In this document: positions 17,613 through 25,818 of the stretch, one piece after another
Layout: the number at the start of each line of letters is the position of its first letter
Numbering within the stretch: position 1 is the stretch's first letter
From: JAKLKS01 sp964370855
GTDB lineage: Bacteria > Planctomycetota > JAJSAM01 > JAKLKS01
Direction of reading: 5' to 3'
NCBI GenBank assembly: GCA_964370855.1
Contig: CAYJMF010000006.1
Span: 1 to 64,000 of the forward strand
Length of the DNA: 64,000 nt
Notes under the pieces: generated by a model
Told to the model about the DNA's origin: nothing
Seen by the model: the letters and a program-made list of their open reading frames with translations, nothing else
Database searches by the model: none
Program-made: the position numbers and the translations under genes

Positions 17613-20268
17613 GCCCGGAGACCAGGGCCTCCTGGTCCTTCACCCGCTTCACCACGGAGGCCCGGGTCACGGGCATGGTGATGGGCTTGAGGTCGTACCC
17701 CTTCGAGTTCATGACCCGGCCCGCGTACCGCATCTCCATCTTCCCGTCCTCGCCGCGGGTCACCTGGCAGGAGAGGATCCGGACCTTGAGCTCGAGCGCC
17801 TCGCTTCCCGTGGCGTAGGGGCCCCGGGTCTTCACCGTCACGATGTCGCCGGCCTCGAGGAACATGACACCGGGGTGGGCCCGCCAGCGGCAGGGGTAGG
17901 GGTGAAGCGCCGCCTGCTCGGCGAGGTGGCGGAGCATCCGGCCGGCCTCGGTCTCCCGGGTGACCCCCACCATGGCCACCTCCTTCACGTTCAGGGGGGT
18001 GCCCTCGGCGAGGTCCTTCACGGGGAGGAGGAGCTCGTCGCGCTGGTAGTTGTTGAGCTCGTTCCAGAACTGCCCCCCGATGTGGGTGGGGGTCTTCCCC
18101 CAGGGCTCGAGGCTCATGTGGAAGCCGTCGCAGTTCTGGTTCGGGGAGTCCACGTCGTCCACGAAGGTGTAGACCGGGGGCCCGTCCTGGTCGAGGGGGA
18201 AGCGCCACTTCGCCCCCTGGAGGGAGGCGAAGCAGTAGGCGAGGAAGGCGAGGTCAGCGGCCGCCTCCATGAGGCTCATGGGGGTGTCGAAGACCATGTT
18301 GAGGCGGCAGCGGCGCTCCCCGTTCCCCGTGGCGGTGGCGGGCTTGGCGGTGCTGTCGCCGGGCCGGTAGACCCACTCGTCGCAGAAGTCCGCCGCGGCG
18401 ATGAACCCGTCCCCCGTGGTTGCGGGCCTGAGGCCTGGCGGGATCGCCCCGTCGCTCTGGGTGGGCCCGTCCACGCCCATGAGGAAGTCCATGCCGGTGA
18501 AGAAGTACCCGCCCCCGTAGCGCTCCTTGAAGGCTCCTTCGCCGGAGGTGACCAGGTCTCGCAGCGCCAGCATAGGGTTCTGGGAGGAACCGAGGTCCCG
18601 CCAGATGGTCTGCCCCGCCACCACCGTCCGGGGGTCGTAGACCTTCCCCCGGTTCATGAGCGCCGTCACCCGGAGGCTTCCCCCGGAGGCGGCCTCGGTC
18701 GGGAGCCCCGAGAGGGCGAGCAGCGTGGTCCCGGGGTAGGAGAAGCCCTCGAAGAGGACCTCCGTCAGGACCTGGAAGTGGAGTTCGTGGGAGACGAGGG
18801 GGTCCGTGGTGACGGCGGTGGTCCGGGTGACCCGGACGTCGTAGACGCCGCGGTCGAAGGCCTCCAGCGCGTCGAAGGCCGCGGAATCCCCGGTGTCGAT
18901 GAGGTCCTGCCATGCCCGGCGGATGCCGATCTCCCACCGCACCGGCTGGCTGCGCGCGGCGGAGAGCAGGAACTCCGTCCCCGAGGGGGACCGGAGGATG
19001 ACCCAGGGGGTGGTCCCCACCTTGCGGTACTCGATCCGGATCTTCGCCGTCACGGGGGACGTGCCACCGTCGTCCTTGTACTGGATGAACCCCCGCGGGG
19101 CGAGGAGCACGATGCGGAGGTCGTCCACCTCGGGGAGCTTCTCGATCCGCTCCCCGTCGACGTCAGGGATGGGCTGGTCCTTCTGGAGGAGGGTGACCTT
19201 CGGGTTGTGGCTGTTGTCCACCTGGTCGGTCCACCCGTAGATGGGGGCCTGGTCCGGGGTGCCGGGGCGGAACTCGATCTTCAGCTCGGGGATGTTCGTC
19301 GTCACGTAGGAGGCGGTGACCTTCTTCCCCGCGGCGACGGCCGTGCCGAAGACCGCGCGGGCGCGGCCCTTCACGTCCCTGTACACCGCCATGTCGGTGG
19401 TGCCGAGGTAGGAGTAGGTGGCCTCGATCTTGTACCCCTTCGGGGGCCACTTGAGGAACGTGACCCGGACCTTCCTGGGGGAGAGCTTCTGGGCGCTCCA
19501 CTTATAGGTCCCCACCCGCCGCAGCAGCTCCGCCCGGGCGTAGCCGGGGCCGCTCATGAAGAGCCGGATGCTCCCCTCGAGGACCCTCTCCCGCTTGTCC
19601 GTCCGGACGATGTCCTTCTTGTAAACCGCCACGTGGGGGATCCCGAACTCGTAGGTGGTCGCGGGCTGGGCCGGCACGGAGGCGTCGAGAATCTGGGTGG
19701 CGCTCTTCTCCGTGAAGGACTTGACGACCCCGTCCACCTTCACCTCGACGGCGGGCTTCTCGTCGGTCCCGAGCCACACCCACTTGTCGAGGAACTCGAA
19801 GGTCTTCTTCGTGCCGTCCCCCTTCCCGAGGGAGACGTCGACCTGGGGGTCGTTGAAGACCTTCCGGTCGTTGATCTCGATGTCCGTGAAGGACTCGTTG
19901 GGGCCCTCCATGCCCCCCACCCACTTGAACCCCTGCTTCTTCTGGGCGTCCACGCCGGGCGTGCTGTTCTCCGCGACGGAGGCGACCGATTCCTGGATGA
20001 CGGGGAGGCGCACCCGAAAGACCCCGTAGCCGATGGGCAGGAAGGCGTCGCGGCCGCGGGGGTTCTCGAACTGGTCGATGCCGAAGTTGGGGCTGTTCGA
20101 GAGCGTCTTCTGCCGGGGGGGCTGGGGGGTGAGGGCCGTGCCGGCGACGGTGCCCACTCCGGAGATGATGAGGGGCACCCCGATGTACCCCATTTGGAAG
20201 ATCGTGAGAATCACGCCGGCGAGGATCTGGAGCCCCCCGATGACGTAGCCGGCGTTCTTATTCGCCAT
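17593..20268 (-). CDS. Phage tail-tip protein J-like
   Basis: 891 residues from ATG 20268 (MANKNAGYVIGGLQILAGV). N-terminal hydrophobic segment (~9-45: VILTIFQMGYIGVPLIISG), then NPRGRDAFLPIGYGVFRVRLP, which resembles the IPVVYGRVRVGP motif of lambda J/gpJ tail-tip proteins. Several beta-rich domains follow, with a WRDLGSSQNPMLALRDLVTS segment typical of gpJ and a C-terminal domain FLEAGDIVTVKTRG with RILSCQVTRGEDG strands. Such proteins form the tail hub that contacts the host. No other tail genes are visible nearby, so the element is degraded, reduced, or incompletely assembled. Confidence 0.75.
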   Translation of the reverse strand: MANKNAGYVIGGLQILAGVILTIFQMGYIGVPLIISGVGTVAGTALTPQPPRQKTLSNSPNFGIDQFENPRGRDAFLPIGYGVFRVRLPVIQESVASVAENSTPGVDAQKKQGFKWVGGMEGPNESFTDIEINDRKVFNDPQVDVSLGKGDGTKKTFEFLDKWVWLGTDEKPAVEVKVDGVVKSFTEKSATQILDASVPAQPATTYEFGIPHVAVYKKDIVRTDKRERVLEGSIRLFMSGPGYARAELLRRVGTYKWSAQKLSPRKVRVTFLKWPPKGYKIEATYSYLGTTDMAVYRDVKGRARAVFGTAVAAGKKVTASYVTTNIPELKIEFRPGTPDQAPIYGWTDQVDNSHNPKVTLLQKDQPIPDVDGERIEKLPEVDDLRIVLLAPRGFIQYKDDGGTSPVTAKIRIEYRKVGTTPWVILRSPSGTEFLLSAARSQPVRWEIGIRRAWQDLIDTGDSAAFDALEAFDRGVYDVRVTRTTAVTTDPLVSHELHFQVLTEVLFEGFSYPGTTLLALSGLPTEAASGGSLRVTALMNRGKVYDPRTVVAGQTIWRDLGSSQNPMLALRDLVTSGEGAFKERYGGGYFFTGMDFLMGVDGPTQSDGAIPPGLRPATTGDGFIAAADFCDEWVYRPGDSTAKPATATGNGERRCRLNMVFDTPMSLMEAAADLAFLAYCFASLQGAKWRFPLDQDGPPVYTFVDDVDSPNQNCDGFHMSLEPWGKTPTHIGGQFWNELNNYQRDELLLPVKDLAEGTPLNVKEVAMVGVTRETEAGRMLRHLAEQAALHPYPCRWRAHPGVMFLEAGDIVTVKTRGPYATGSEALELKVRILSCQVTRGEDGKMEMRYAGRVMNSKGYDLKPITMPVTRASVVKRVKDQEALVSGLTGRVV

Positions 20269-20373
20269 GAGCTGCCCCCTCAGTCCCCGGTGGTCTCCAC
20301 TCCACGGCCCGCGGCCGGCCCCCGCAACGGGCCGCCGTCTCCATCGTGGCGCACACGGCCGCCCTGTCCACTT

Positions 20374-21132
20374 CTACGGCCGGTCGGGGTCCAGTGCCAC
20401 GCGGTGGACCGTCTTCTCGCGGTAGGCCCCCTCGAACCGGTTGTGCTCCTCGCCCCCGTTGCCCGCGTGGCGGCGGAGCCCGTTGAAGCACTCATCGTTG
20501 CAGAACTTCCTGTTTGGGACGAGGAGGGGAGTCCCACAGAAAGCACAGTCGCTGGAGGTCCGGGCTGTGTTCAGCCGCGGATACGGGCCGGGGTCCTTGA
20601 CCCTCTCCGGGAGATGCCCGCAGCGCGGGCAGGGGCGGAGGCGCTTGGAGGGACGCGGCCTCACCCCGAATCGCGCCTCCTCCGCGCAGTGGAAGCACCC
20701 GGGGATGCATGGAAGGTCCCCTCCGAAGAGGTAGCAGGCGCCGCCGGGGCAGCGATCCCCGGCAACCCTGATGACCAGGACCGCCGGTGGGGGGATCGGA
20801 TCACCTGGGGGCCGTCGCCTGTAGGTGCGGTGAACCTGGATGGGGACCAAGAGCCAGGGAGGGGCGTCCGCCACTCTCACGGAGGAGTAGACGCTGGCCG
20901 GGTTCAATGCGGGAAGTGCGCCGTGGGCCCGTGCACGGAAGTAGTGGGGGACACAGAACCCGCGCCGGAACCGCCGGCGACCGCAGACCTCGAGGGTGCA
21001 GAGAGGGGCCGGCGCGCGGCCGAACGTCGCGGGGGCCTCGGCCTCGGATGGAGAAGGATCTGTGAGAGGAACACCAACGGGGAGCACCGGCGAAGGAGCG
21101 GGAAATCCAGGGCTCGCGGCCATCGGTTCCAT
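20374..21132 (-). CDS. Multi-zinc-finger hypothetical protein
   Basis: 252 residues from ATG 21132. Cysteine pairs are spaced along the chain: CTLEVCGRRRFRRGFCVPHY near residue 45 (the CxxxC-x9-CxxH form found in small phage zinc fingers), CFHC, CPRCG, and a C-terminal CAFCGTPLLVPNRKFCNDEC. The last resembles HNH-associated or zinc-ribbon fingers used for nucleic acid binding. No catalytic HNH core is evident. It lies between integrase 3 and the tail gene. Confidence 0.55.
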   Translation of the reverse strand: MEPMAASPGFPAPSPVLPVGVPLTDPSPSEAEAPATFGRAPAPLCTLEVCGRRRFRRGFCVPHYFRARAHGALPALNPASVYSSVRVADAPPWLLVPIQVHRTYRRRPPGDPIPPPAVLVIRVAGDRCPGGACYLFGGDLPCIPGCFHCAEEARFGVRPRPSKRLRPCPRCGHLPERVKDPGPYPRLNTARTSSDCAFCGTPLLVPNRKFCNDECFNGLRRHAGNGGEEHNRFEGAYREKTVHRVALDPDRP

Positions 21133-21233
21133 GCCCAATTCTCAGCCGAGACCGTGGCGGAGGCAATATCACGGAGGATCGCTGCCACCACCACCATGGG
21201 ACCTCCGGTCAGTCCGGGGATGGCGCCCATGCT

Positions 21234-22358
21234 CTACGCGGCCGGCGGCGGCGTCGGCTCACCTCCCGGCGGAGGCTCGCCAGGGAGTCCCTGCCGCCTC
21301 CCGTCGAGGACCTGGCGGACCCGTTCCGGCGCACCGCCTCCTGCCCATCGCGTGTAGGTGTGCGTCGTTCGGATGTTGCTGTGCCCCATGACCGCGGCGA
21401 CGTCCTCGATGTGGGTGCCCCGGGAAACCAGGTCCGCGGCGAAGGCGTGCCGGAGGTCGTAAGGCGTCAGGGCCCCCAGGCCCGCGGCCCGTGCCGCGGC
21501 CTTGACAGCGCCGAGGAGGCGGGCGTACCCCATGGGAAAGACCAGGTCCTCGGAAGCAGGCGCCTCGGGCAAGGCAGCGCGGCGATGACGGAGGACGTCC
21601 GCGGCCGCGGCGCTCAGGGGGAGCGTCCGGGGCTTGTACGTCTTCGTCCGGTAGAGCTGCACCGATTGCAGGTCCGTGGCGACTTCGCCCCACCTGAGGC
21701 CGCGCAGCTCCGAAGGCCTGGCCCCCGTCTCCACGAGGAACGTCACCGCCGCCCGTTCCTCGGGCGGCGTGGCCGCGACGAGCGACCGAAGTTCAGCGAC
21801 CGTCAGCATCCGACGTCCTCGCTGCTCGACGGCCGGGAGCCGGAGGTCCTCGAAGGGGCTCTCCAGGCGGAGCCCCAGGCCGCGCAGGATCCGGAAGGCC
21901 CCCGAGAGGGTCTTGACCTGGAGGCGCGCGCTCTGGGGCGCGAGCCCGCGGCCGCCGAAGGCTCGCCCCTTCACCATCCGGTCGATCTCGGCCTGGATGA
22001 CTTCCTTCGTGACCGAGGACAGGGGCATGTCCCCAAGCCACGCGCTCCAGTGGCGGAGCTGGATCCTCCTCCCGCGCAGCGTGACGGGCCGGACGGAGCT
22101 CGACCAGGCGTCCAGGATGCGGTCCTCGAGCTCGTGAAGGGGCCGCAGGCCATCCGGAGCCGGCCCCCCGCGCCTGGCCCGGGCGAGGTCCAGGAGTCGC
22201 TTCTGCTCCTGGAGGAAGTCCTCCGCCTCCCTCCTCGACTCGAAGCCCCGCCGATGGCCGCGGCGGCCGTCGGCGTCCGTCCACCGAACCGCCCACCCAC
22301 GTAGCGAGCCGTCGGCCCGGGTGTCCCTGTACACGGTTCCGAAGTATCGCTTCTTCAT
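21234..22358 (-). CDS. Tyrosine recombinase 3
   Basis: 374 residues from ATG 22358 (MKKRYFGTVYRDTRADGS), with GGGAGGG upstream. It has an AP2-like N-terminal arm domain (SLRGWAVRWTDADGRRGHRR), a core-binding domain (WSAWLGDMPLSSVTKEVIQ), and a catalytic domain with TGARPSELRGLRWGEV (~211), RTKTYKPRTLPL, YDLRHAFAADLVSRG (~300; Tyr in the first His position, as in recombinase 2), MGHSNIRTTHTYTRW with the Tyr at ~334. Its promoter region runs into the assembly gap. With recombinases 1 and 2 it makes three divergent integrases within 15 kb. Confidence 0.88.
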   Translation of the reverse strand: MKKRYFGTVYRDTRADGSLRGWAVRWTDADGRRGHRRGFESRREAEDFLQEQKRLLDLARARRGGPAPDGLRPLHELEDRILDAWSSSVRPVTLRGRRIQLRHWSAWLGDMPLSSVTKEVIQAEIDRMVKGRAFGGRGLAPQSARLQVKTLSGAFRILRGLGLRLESPFEDLRLPAVEQRGRRMLTVAELRSLVAATPPEERAAVTFLVETGARPSELRGLRWGEVATDLQSVQLYRTKTYKPRTLPLSAAAADVLRHRRAALPEAPASEDLVFPMGYARLLGAVKAAARAAGLGALTPYDLRHAFAADLVSRGTHIEDVAAVMGHSNIRTTHTYTRWAGGGAPERVRQVLDGRRQGLPGEPPPGGEPTPPPAA

Positions 22359-22376
22359 GGTCCCTCCCGAGGAGGG

Positions 22377-22570
<194 letters not shown>

Positions 22571-22583
22571 ATGACTCCCGCCG

Positions 22584-23477
22584 CTACCGCCAGGAGCTCG
22601 CCTGGATCCGGACCGTCCGGAAGGCGAAGAAGCTCCTGAGCGGCCGCCCGAGGAGCTCGGCGAGCGCAGCACCCTCCGTCGTGCTAGGACCCTCGCGCCG
22701 GCGCCGGCGAGTCGGCCTCACGGCCTCCCACCGCAGGACATCCGCTGCCCGGGTGCGCAACCCGGGGACCGCCGTGCGCACGGCCGCGGCAAGTTCAGCC
22801 GGGGAGTACCCCGACTTCCTCCGCGCCCACGCCAGCTTCCTCCCGTCCATCGCCGGCTCCATGTACTTCCCCGACCTCCTCGTGCGTGCGAGCGTGCTCC
22901 AGTCCGACCTCGGCATCTCAGCCTCCTCTTCCGGGAACATCCGTCCCGGGCTCCGTTCCAGCGCCGCGCCGGCCAGAGCGGCGGCGATCTGCCCCTCCGG
23001 TGGCCGGCGCCGCGGGATCCACCCGCGGCGAGGCTGCGAAGGGCTGGGGTGAGGAGGGGGGCGGGCCCGGGCGCTGGGGGGGACATCGGGGCGGGCCCGA
23101 GCGAAGGGGCCATCCCCACGACACTCCACCCTGGTCTCCGCCCGGAGCCGGACGGCTTCCACCTCGAGGCGATCCGCCGCCGCCCGCAGCGCCGCGGCCC
23201 GGGCGAGGAGGGCGGCGGCGCGGCCTGGGGCGGCGGCCTTGGCCTTCCTGAGGGCATCCCGCCGCCGGGCGCAGGGAGCCGAGCAGGTCTTCCGCCGGAG
23301 CGCCCCGGCGCGGCCCCGGCCCTCGGTGGACGCCCGGATGGGTCCGCCGCAGGCATCGCAACGCGGGACACCCCCGGAATAGGGCTTTTCCGGGGTAGTC
23401 ACCAAGACGGCGGGCCCGCCGGCAAGGTCCACGGGGGGCGCAGAGGAGGGCTCGGCGGCGGGGATCCGCGTGGTCAT
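22584..23477 (-). CDS. Zinc-ribbon plus XRE-like HTH protein(s)
   Basis: Up to 297 residues from ATG 23477. Residues ~40-75 hold CDACGGPIRAST and KTCSAPC, a zinc ribbon, followed by an Ala-rich helix. From ~200 on, MDGRKLAWARRKSGYSPAEL, VLRWE and LAELLGRPLRSFFAF form an HTH of the Cro/C1 type. An ATG at 22916 preceded by AAGAGGAGG could start the HTH part as its own 110-aa product. The 3' end lies beside the gap. It is the last gene before attR, where phage regulators or excision factors often sit. Confidence 0.55.
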   Translation of the reverse strand: MTTRIPAAEPSSAPPVDLAGGPAVLVTTPEKPYSGGVPRCDACGGPIRASTEGRGRAGALRRKTCSAPCARRRDALRKAKAAAPGRAAALLARAAALRAAADRLEVEAVRLRAETRVECRGDGPFARARPDVPPSARARPPPHPSPSQPRRGWIPRRRPPEGQIAAALAGAALERSPGRMFPEEEAEMPRSDWSTLARTRRSGKYMEPAMDGRKLAWARRKSGYSPAELAAAVRTAVPGLRTRAADVLRWEAVRPTRRRRREGPSTTEGAALAELLGRPLRSFFAFRTVRIQASSWR

Positions 23478-23514
23478 GCTCCGCCCCCGTCCCCGGCCGG
23501 TGGGGACCCGGATC

Positions 23515-23536
23515 CGGGTGGGCAATTGGTGGGCTG
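23515..23536 (+). repeat. 22-bp direct repeat near attR (putative arm site)
   Basis: Exact second copy of 7739-7760, 82 nt before the right att core and in the same orientation. Contains the palindrome CAATTG. Repeats flanking the core on both sides of the excised circle would suit integrase arm binding. Confidence 0.75.
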
Positions 23537-23550
23537 TCCAGCTTCCTCGG

Positions 23551-23577
23551 CGGACTTTGCGGACTTGGCGGACAAGT
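23551..23577 (+). repeat. Three 9-bp iterons upstream of attR
   Basis: CGGACTTTG, CGGACTTGG and CGGACAAGT follow one another directly. A comparable 9-bp-period GGACT array lies upstream of the tRNA fragment at 29462. Both end in GGACAA about 43 nt before the tRNA-like core, as expected for protein-binding sites beside a recombination core. Confidence 0.65.
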
Positions 23578-23618
23578 CGCCAGCCTCAACCCCTTGTCCT
23601 GCAACAGGTAGGATGCCG

Positions 23619-23663
23619 CTCTTAATCACCGGGTCGAAGGTTCGAGTCCTTCAGGAGGCACCA
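23619..23663 (+). other. attR: original tRNA-Lys 3' end
   Basis: Matches tRNA-Lys from the anticodon loop to CCA with three differences. GAAGG/CCTTC forms its own T stem, and AGGAGGC would pair without wobble with the GCCTCCT acceptor strand at 7581, so this is likely the host's original 3' half displaced by integration of the ~16-kb element. The sequence before it does not form a tRNA 5' half. Confidence 0.8.
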
Positions 23664-24098
23664 CTCCACCCTTCCCAAGTTCGGTCCCCGTACGGACTTC
23701 CGCCCGTTTCTCCGTGGAGTCTCCCTCCGCGGAACCGATCCGCGGGACCGCATCCATGACCCTGGGTGCCCTCGAGGTGCCCTTCGGATTGCGGCCTGGA
23801 GTCATGGGGGCACTCCTCACCGATGTCCTTCCTTCGGCGATCCAGCCCGAAGAGCATCTTGGAGCAGACCACGAAGACCGCCCTCCTCGATGCGCCGCCC
23901 GGCACGCGAGGCGCGTCACTGGCCTGGCTTCAGTCGGACGCACCCCACCGCCACAAGAAGTCCCGAACTGGAGTTGCCCCGCCCATGCGGAGTTCGGAAT
24001 TGGTGGGGCAACTCCAATCCGGCTGGCAACCCCAAGCCATGGAGGAAAGGAAGGCGCCCGTGGTGTCCTACTACTTGCCCCGGCGTTGACCGGCTCGC
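23664..24098. other. Intergenic region outside attR, with inverted repeat
   Basis: No convincing gene in 435 nt. An 84-codon leftward frame at 23651-23905 starts plausibly but overlaps the tRNA fragment and lacks family features. A perfect 12-bp inverted repeat TGGAGTTGCCCC / GGGGCAACTCCA (23969-23980, 24005-24016) with a 24-nt loop could be a hairpin or operator; GGGCAACTCCA occurs again at 25208. Confidence 0.45.
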
Positions 24099-25079
24099 TC
24101 ACCCGGCATCGCCGCCCCGCGAAGATGCCTCCGATCCCTTCTTCCCGGGCCGGAGCCGGGGGACCCTCGGGGCCGGCGGCGGGGAAGGGATGGCTCCGGG
24201 GATCCCGCCGGGTCCGCGCGGCCCCAGCCGCCGGCACAGTTCCCCGTAGGCGGCGAGAAACAGGGCGCAGCGCCCCGGCATCTCCCCCGCGGCCTCGGCC
24301 ATCCCCTCCACCATGCGCCGGAGCGGCACCCCGCCCCGCAGTTCCTCCACCATGCGGGGGCCCCGCGGGGCGAGGAGGCGGAGGGTCCCGGCGGGCATGA
24401 GGGCATCCGACGGAGGAGGGGGAAGCAGGCGGGTCAGGAGGTACTGGGGGAGGTTCCATGGCAGCCAGAGGATCCCGGCGATCAACCCGAACACCCCGTC
24501 GGAATCCCCGGACCCGAGGAAGCGCCCCATGGCCTGCCCCGCGCACTCCCTGCAGGCGACGGTGGAGAGGTACTGCCAGACGTGGATCACCACGACCCCC
24601 CCGTGGGCGGCGAAGGCGCGGATGAAGAGGATGCGCCGGGTACGGGCCGCCCTCCCGCACAGGCGGCAGAGGCCGGGCAGGCACTCCAGGACCCTGGAGA
24701 ACCGCCCGGACATCGCCCGGAGTGCGAGGGCCTCGAAGCCCACCTCGTCGGTGGAGGCCAGCGCCCGGGCCGCGTCGGTGAGCGCGGCTTCGTCGAGCCC
24801 GTCGAAGGCCTCCGCGATGGTGGCGGGGGTGTAGACCCACCCCGGCACCGCCCTGGCCCGCTCGAGGACGACCGCACCCAGGAGGATGAGCAGCAAGGCC
24901 CCGGCGAGCAGCGCCCATGGGACGGCCATGCTCTCATCCCGGCCCCAGGCGACGGGGAACACGATGAAGACCACGAACAGGAGCAGGACGACACCCACCC
25001 CGACGAGGAAAGCCCCCCCGGTCTCCTTCCAGCGGAAGGTGGGGCCCGCGTGGATCGAACGGCGCTTCCTGGGGGCCAT
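24099..25079 (-). CDS. Membrane protein with two Cys pairs
   Basis: 326 residues from ATG 25079 (MAPRKRRSIHAG). Two N-terminal membrane helices (residues ~23-42 GAFLVGVGVVLLLFVVFIVF and ~53-72 VPWALLAGALLLILLGAVVL) are followed by a soluble part. CRLCGRAARTRR near residue 137 and ACRECAGQ near 175 could bind one zinc or iron; another hydrophobic stretch (FGLIAGILWLPWNLPQYLL) follows. The C-terminus is Pro/Arg-rich. Divergent from the gene at 25285, with GCAACTCC-type repeats in the shared upstream region. No family recognised. Confidence 0.6.
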   Translation of the reverse strand: MAPRKRRSIHAGPTFRWKETGGAFLVGVGVVLLLFVVFIVFPVAWGRDESMAVPWALLAGALLLILLGAVVLERARAVPGWVYTPATIAEAFDGLDEAALTDAARALASTDEVGFEALALRAMSGRFSRVLECLPGLCRLCGRAARTRRILFIRAFAAHGGVVVIHVWQYLSTVACRECAGQAMGRFLGSGDSDGVFGLIAGILWLPWNLPQYLLTRLLPPPPSDALMPAGTLRLLAPRGPRMVEELRGGVPLRRMVEGMAEAAGEMPGRCALFLAAYGELCRRLGPRGPGGIPGAIPSPPPAPRVPRLRPGKKGSEASSRGGDAG

Positions 25080-25284
25080 GGAGCAACTCCGGTCGGTGGG
25101 AGGGGGCGGGACGCGCCCAACCTACGGGGATGCCGGGACCCGATCAAGGTGCGCGTCGAGCGGCTGCCGGATTCGCCCTTCACGGGTGGTCGCTCCCACC
25201 CATGGCCGGGCAACTCCAGACCCCCGCTTGTTTCCCCGGGAGCGACGGCCTAGGCTGGTGGGAAGCGGGCGAAGGGAGGTGGTG

Positions 25285-25818
25285 GTGAGTTTCATCATCG
25301 GCACGACGCTGTTCGGGAAGGTCGACGAGATCCCGGAGGTCGGGCACGTGGCCACGGTGTTCTTCCACGTGTGCTTCATCCCGCTCGTCCCCATGCAGAC
25401 CTGGTTCATCCTCGAGGATCAGGAGGGCGCTCCCCTGGTCGGCTGGAACGGGGCGAAGATCGAGTCCTGCGGGAAGTCCATCGGGCGGGCCTACCTGCGG
25501 AGCCTCCTCTTCTGGGCGACGCTCTACTTCGCGCTCTCCGCCGTCCCCGGGCTGTCGGAGGGCATCGGAGAGACGATCCTGAGGAGCCTCGCCGCCGCCA
25601 CTTGCCTCGGCCTCCTCTGGTTCTCGTACTCCTCCAACAAGGCGACCCTGGGCCGCGCCCTTGAGCTTGCCGAGAGGGCGCGGATTCCCCGGTCGGTGGT
25701 GAAGGCCAAGTACGGCGACCGTAGCCGGGGCCGGGCCTCCATGGACCCTCCCCTTCACGGCTGTGTTGTCGGGAGGGCGCAGCCGGGTGACACGGAGCGG
25801 CAGGAGGACCTTCGTTGA
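25285..25818 (+). CDS. Small membrane protein, GTTLFGKVDEIP family
   Basis: 177 residues from GTG 25285, with GGGAGG upstream; two earlier in-frame GTGs are possible starts. The N-terminus SFIIGTTLFGKVDEIPEVGH and ATVFFHVCFIPLVPMQTWFI resembles a conserved planctomycete and vertebrate-type sequence in which a beta-hairpin head precedes two membrane helices (here ~73-90 LLFWATLYFALSAVPGL and ~98-118 LRSLAAATCLGLLWFSY). A charged tail follows. Its stop overlaps the start of the next gene (TTGA), so the two are translationally coupled. Confidence 0.6.
   Translation: MSFIIGTTLFGKVDEIPEVGHVATVFFHVCFIPLVPMQTWFILEDQEGAPLVGWNGAKIESCGKSIGRAYLRSLLFWATLYFALSAVPGLSEGIGETILRSLAAATCLGLLWFSYSSNKATLGRALELAERARIPRSVVKAKYGDRSRGRASMDPPLHGCVVGRAQPGDTERQEDLR

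Noticed and set aside
17557..21357. 1266-codon plus-strand frame opposite the tail-tip gene
   Set aside because: Low-complexity Gly/Glu/Val/Asp composition, mirror of the J-like gene; no domain or ribosome site.
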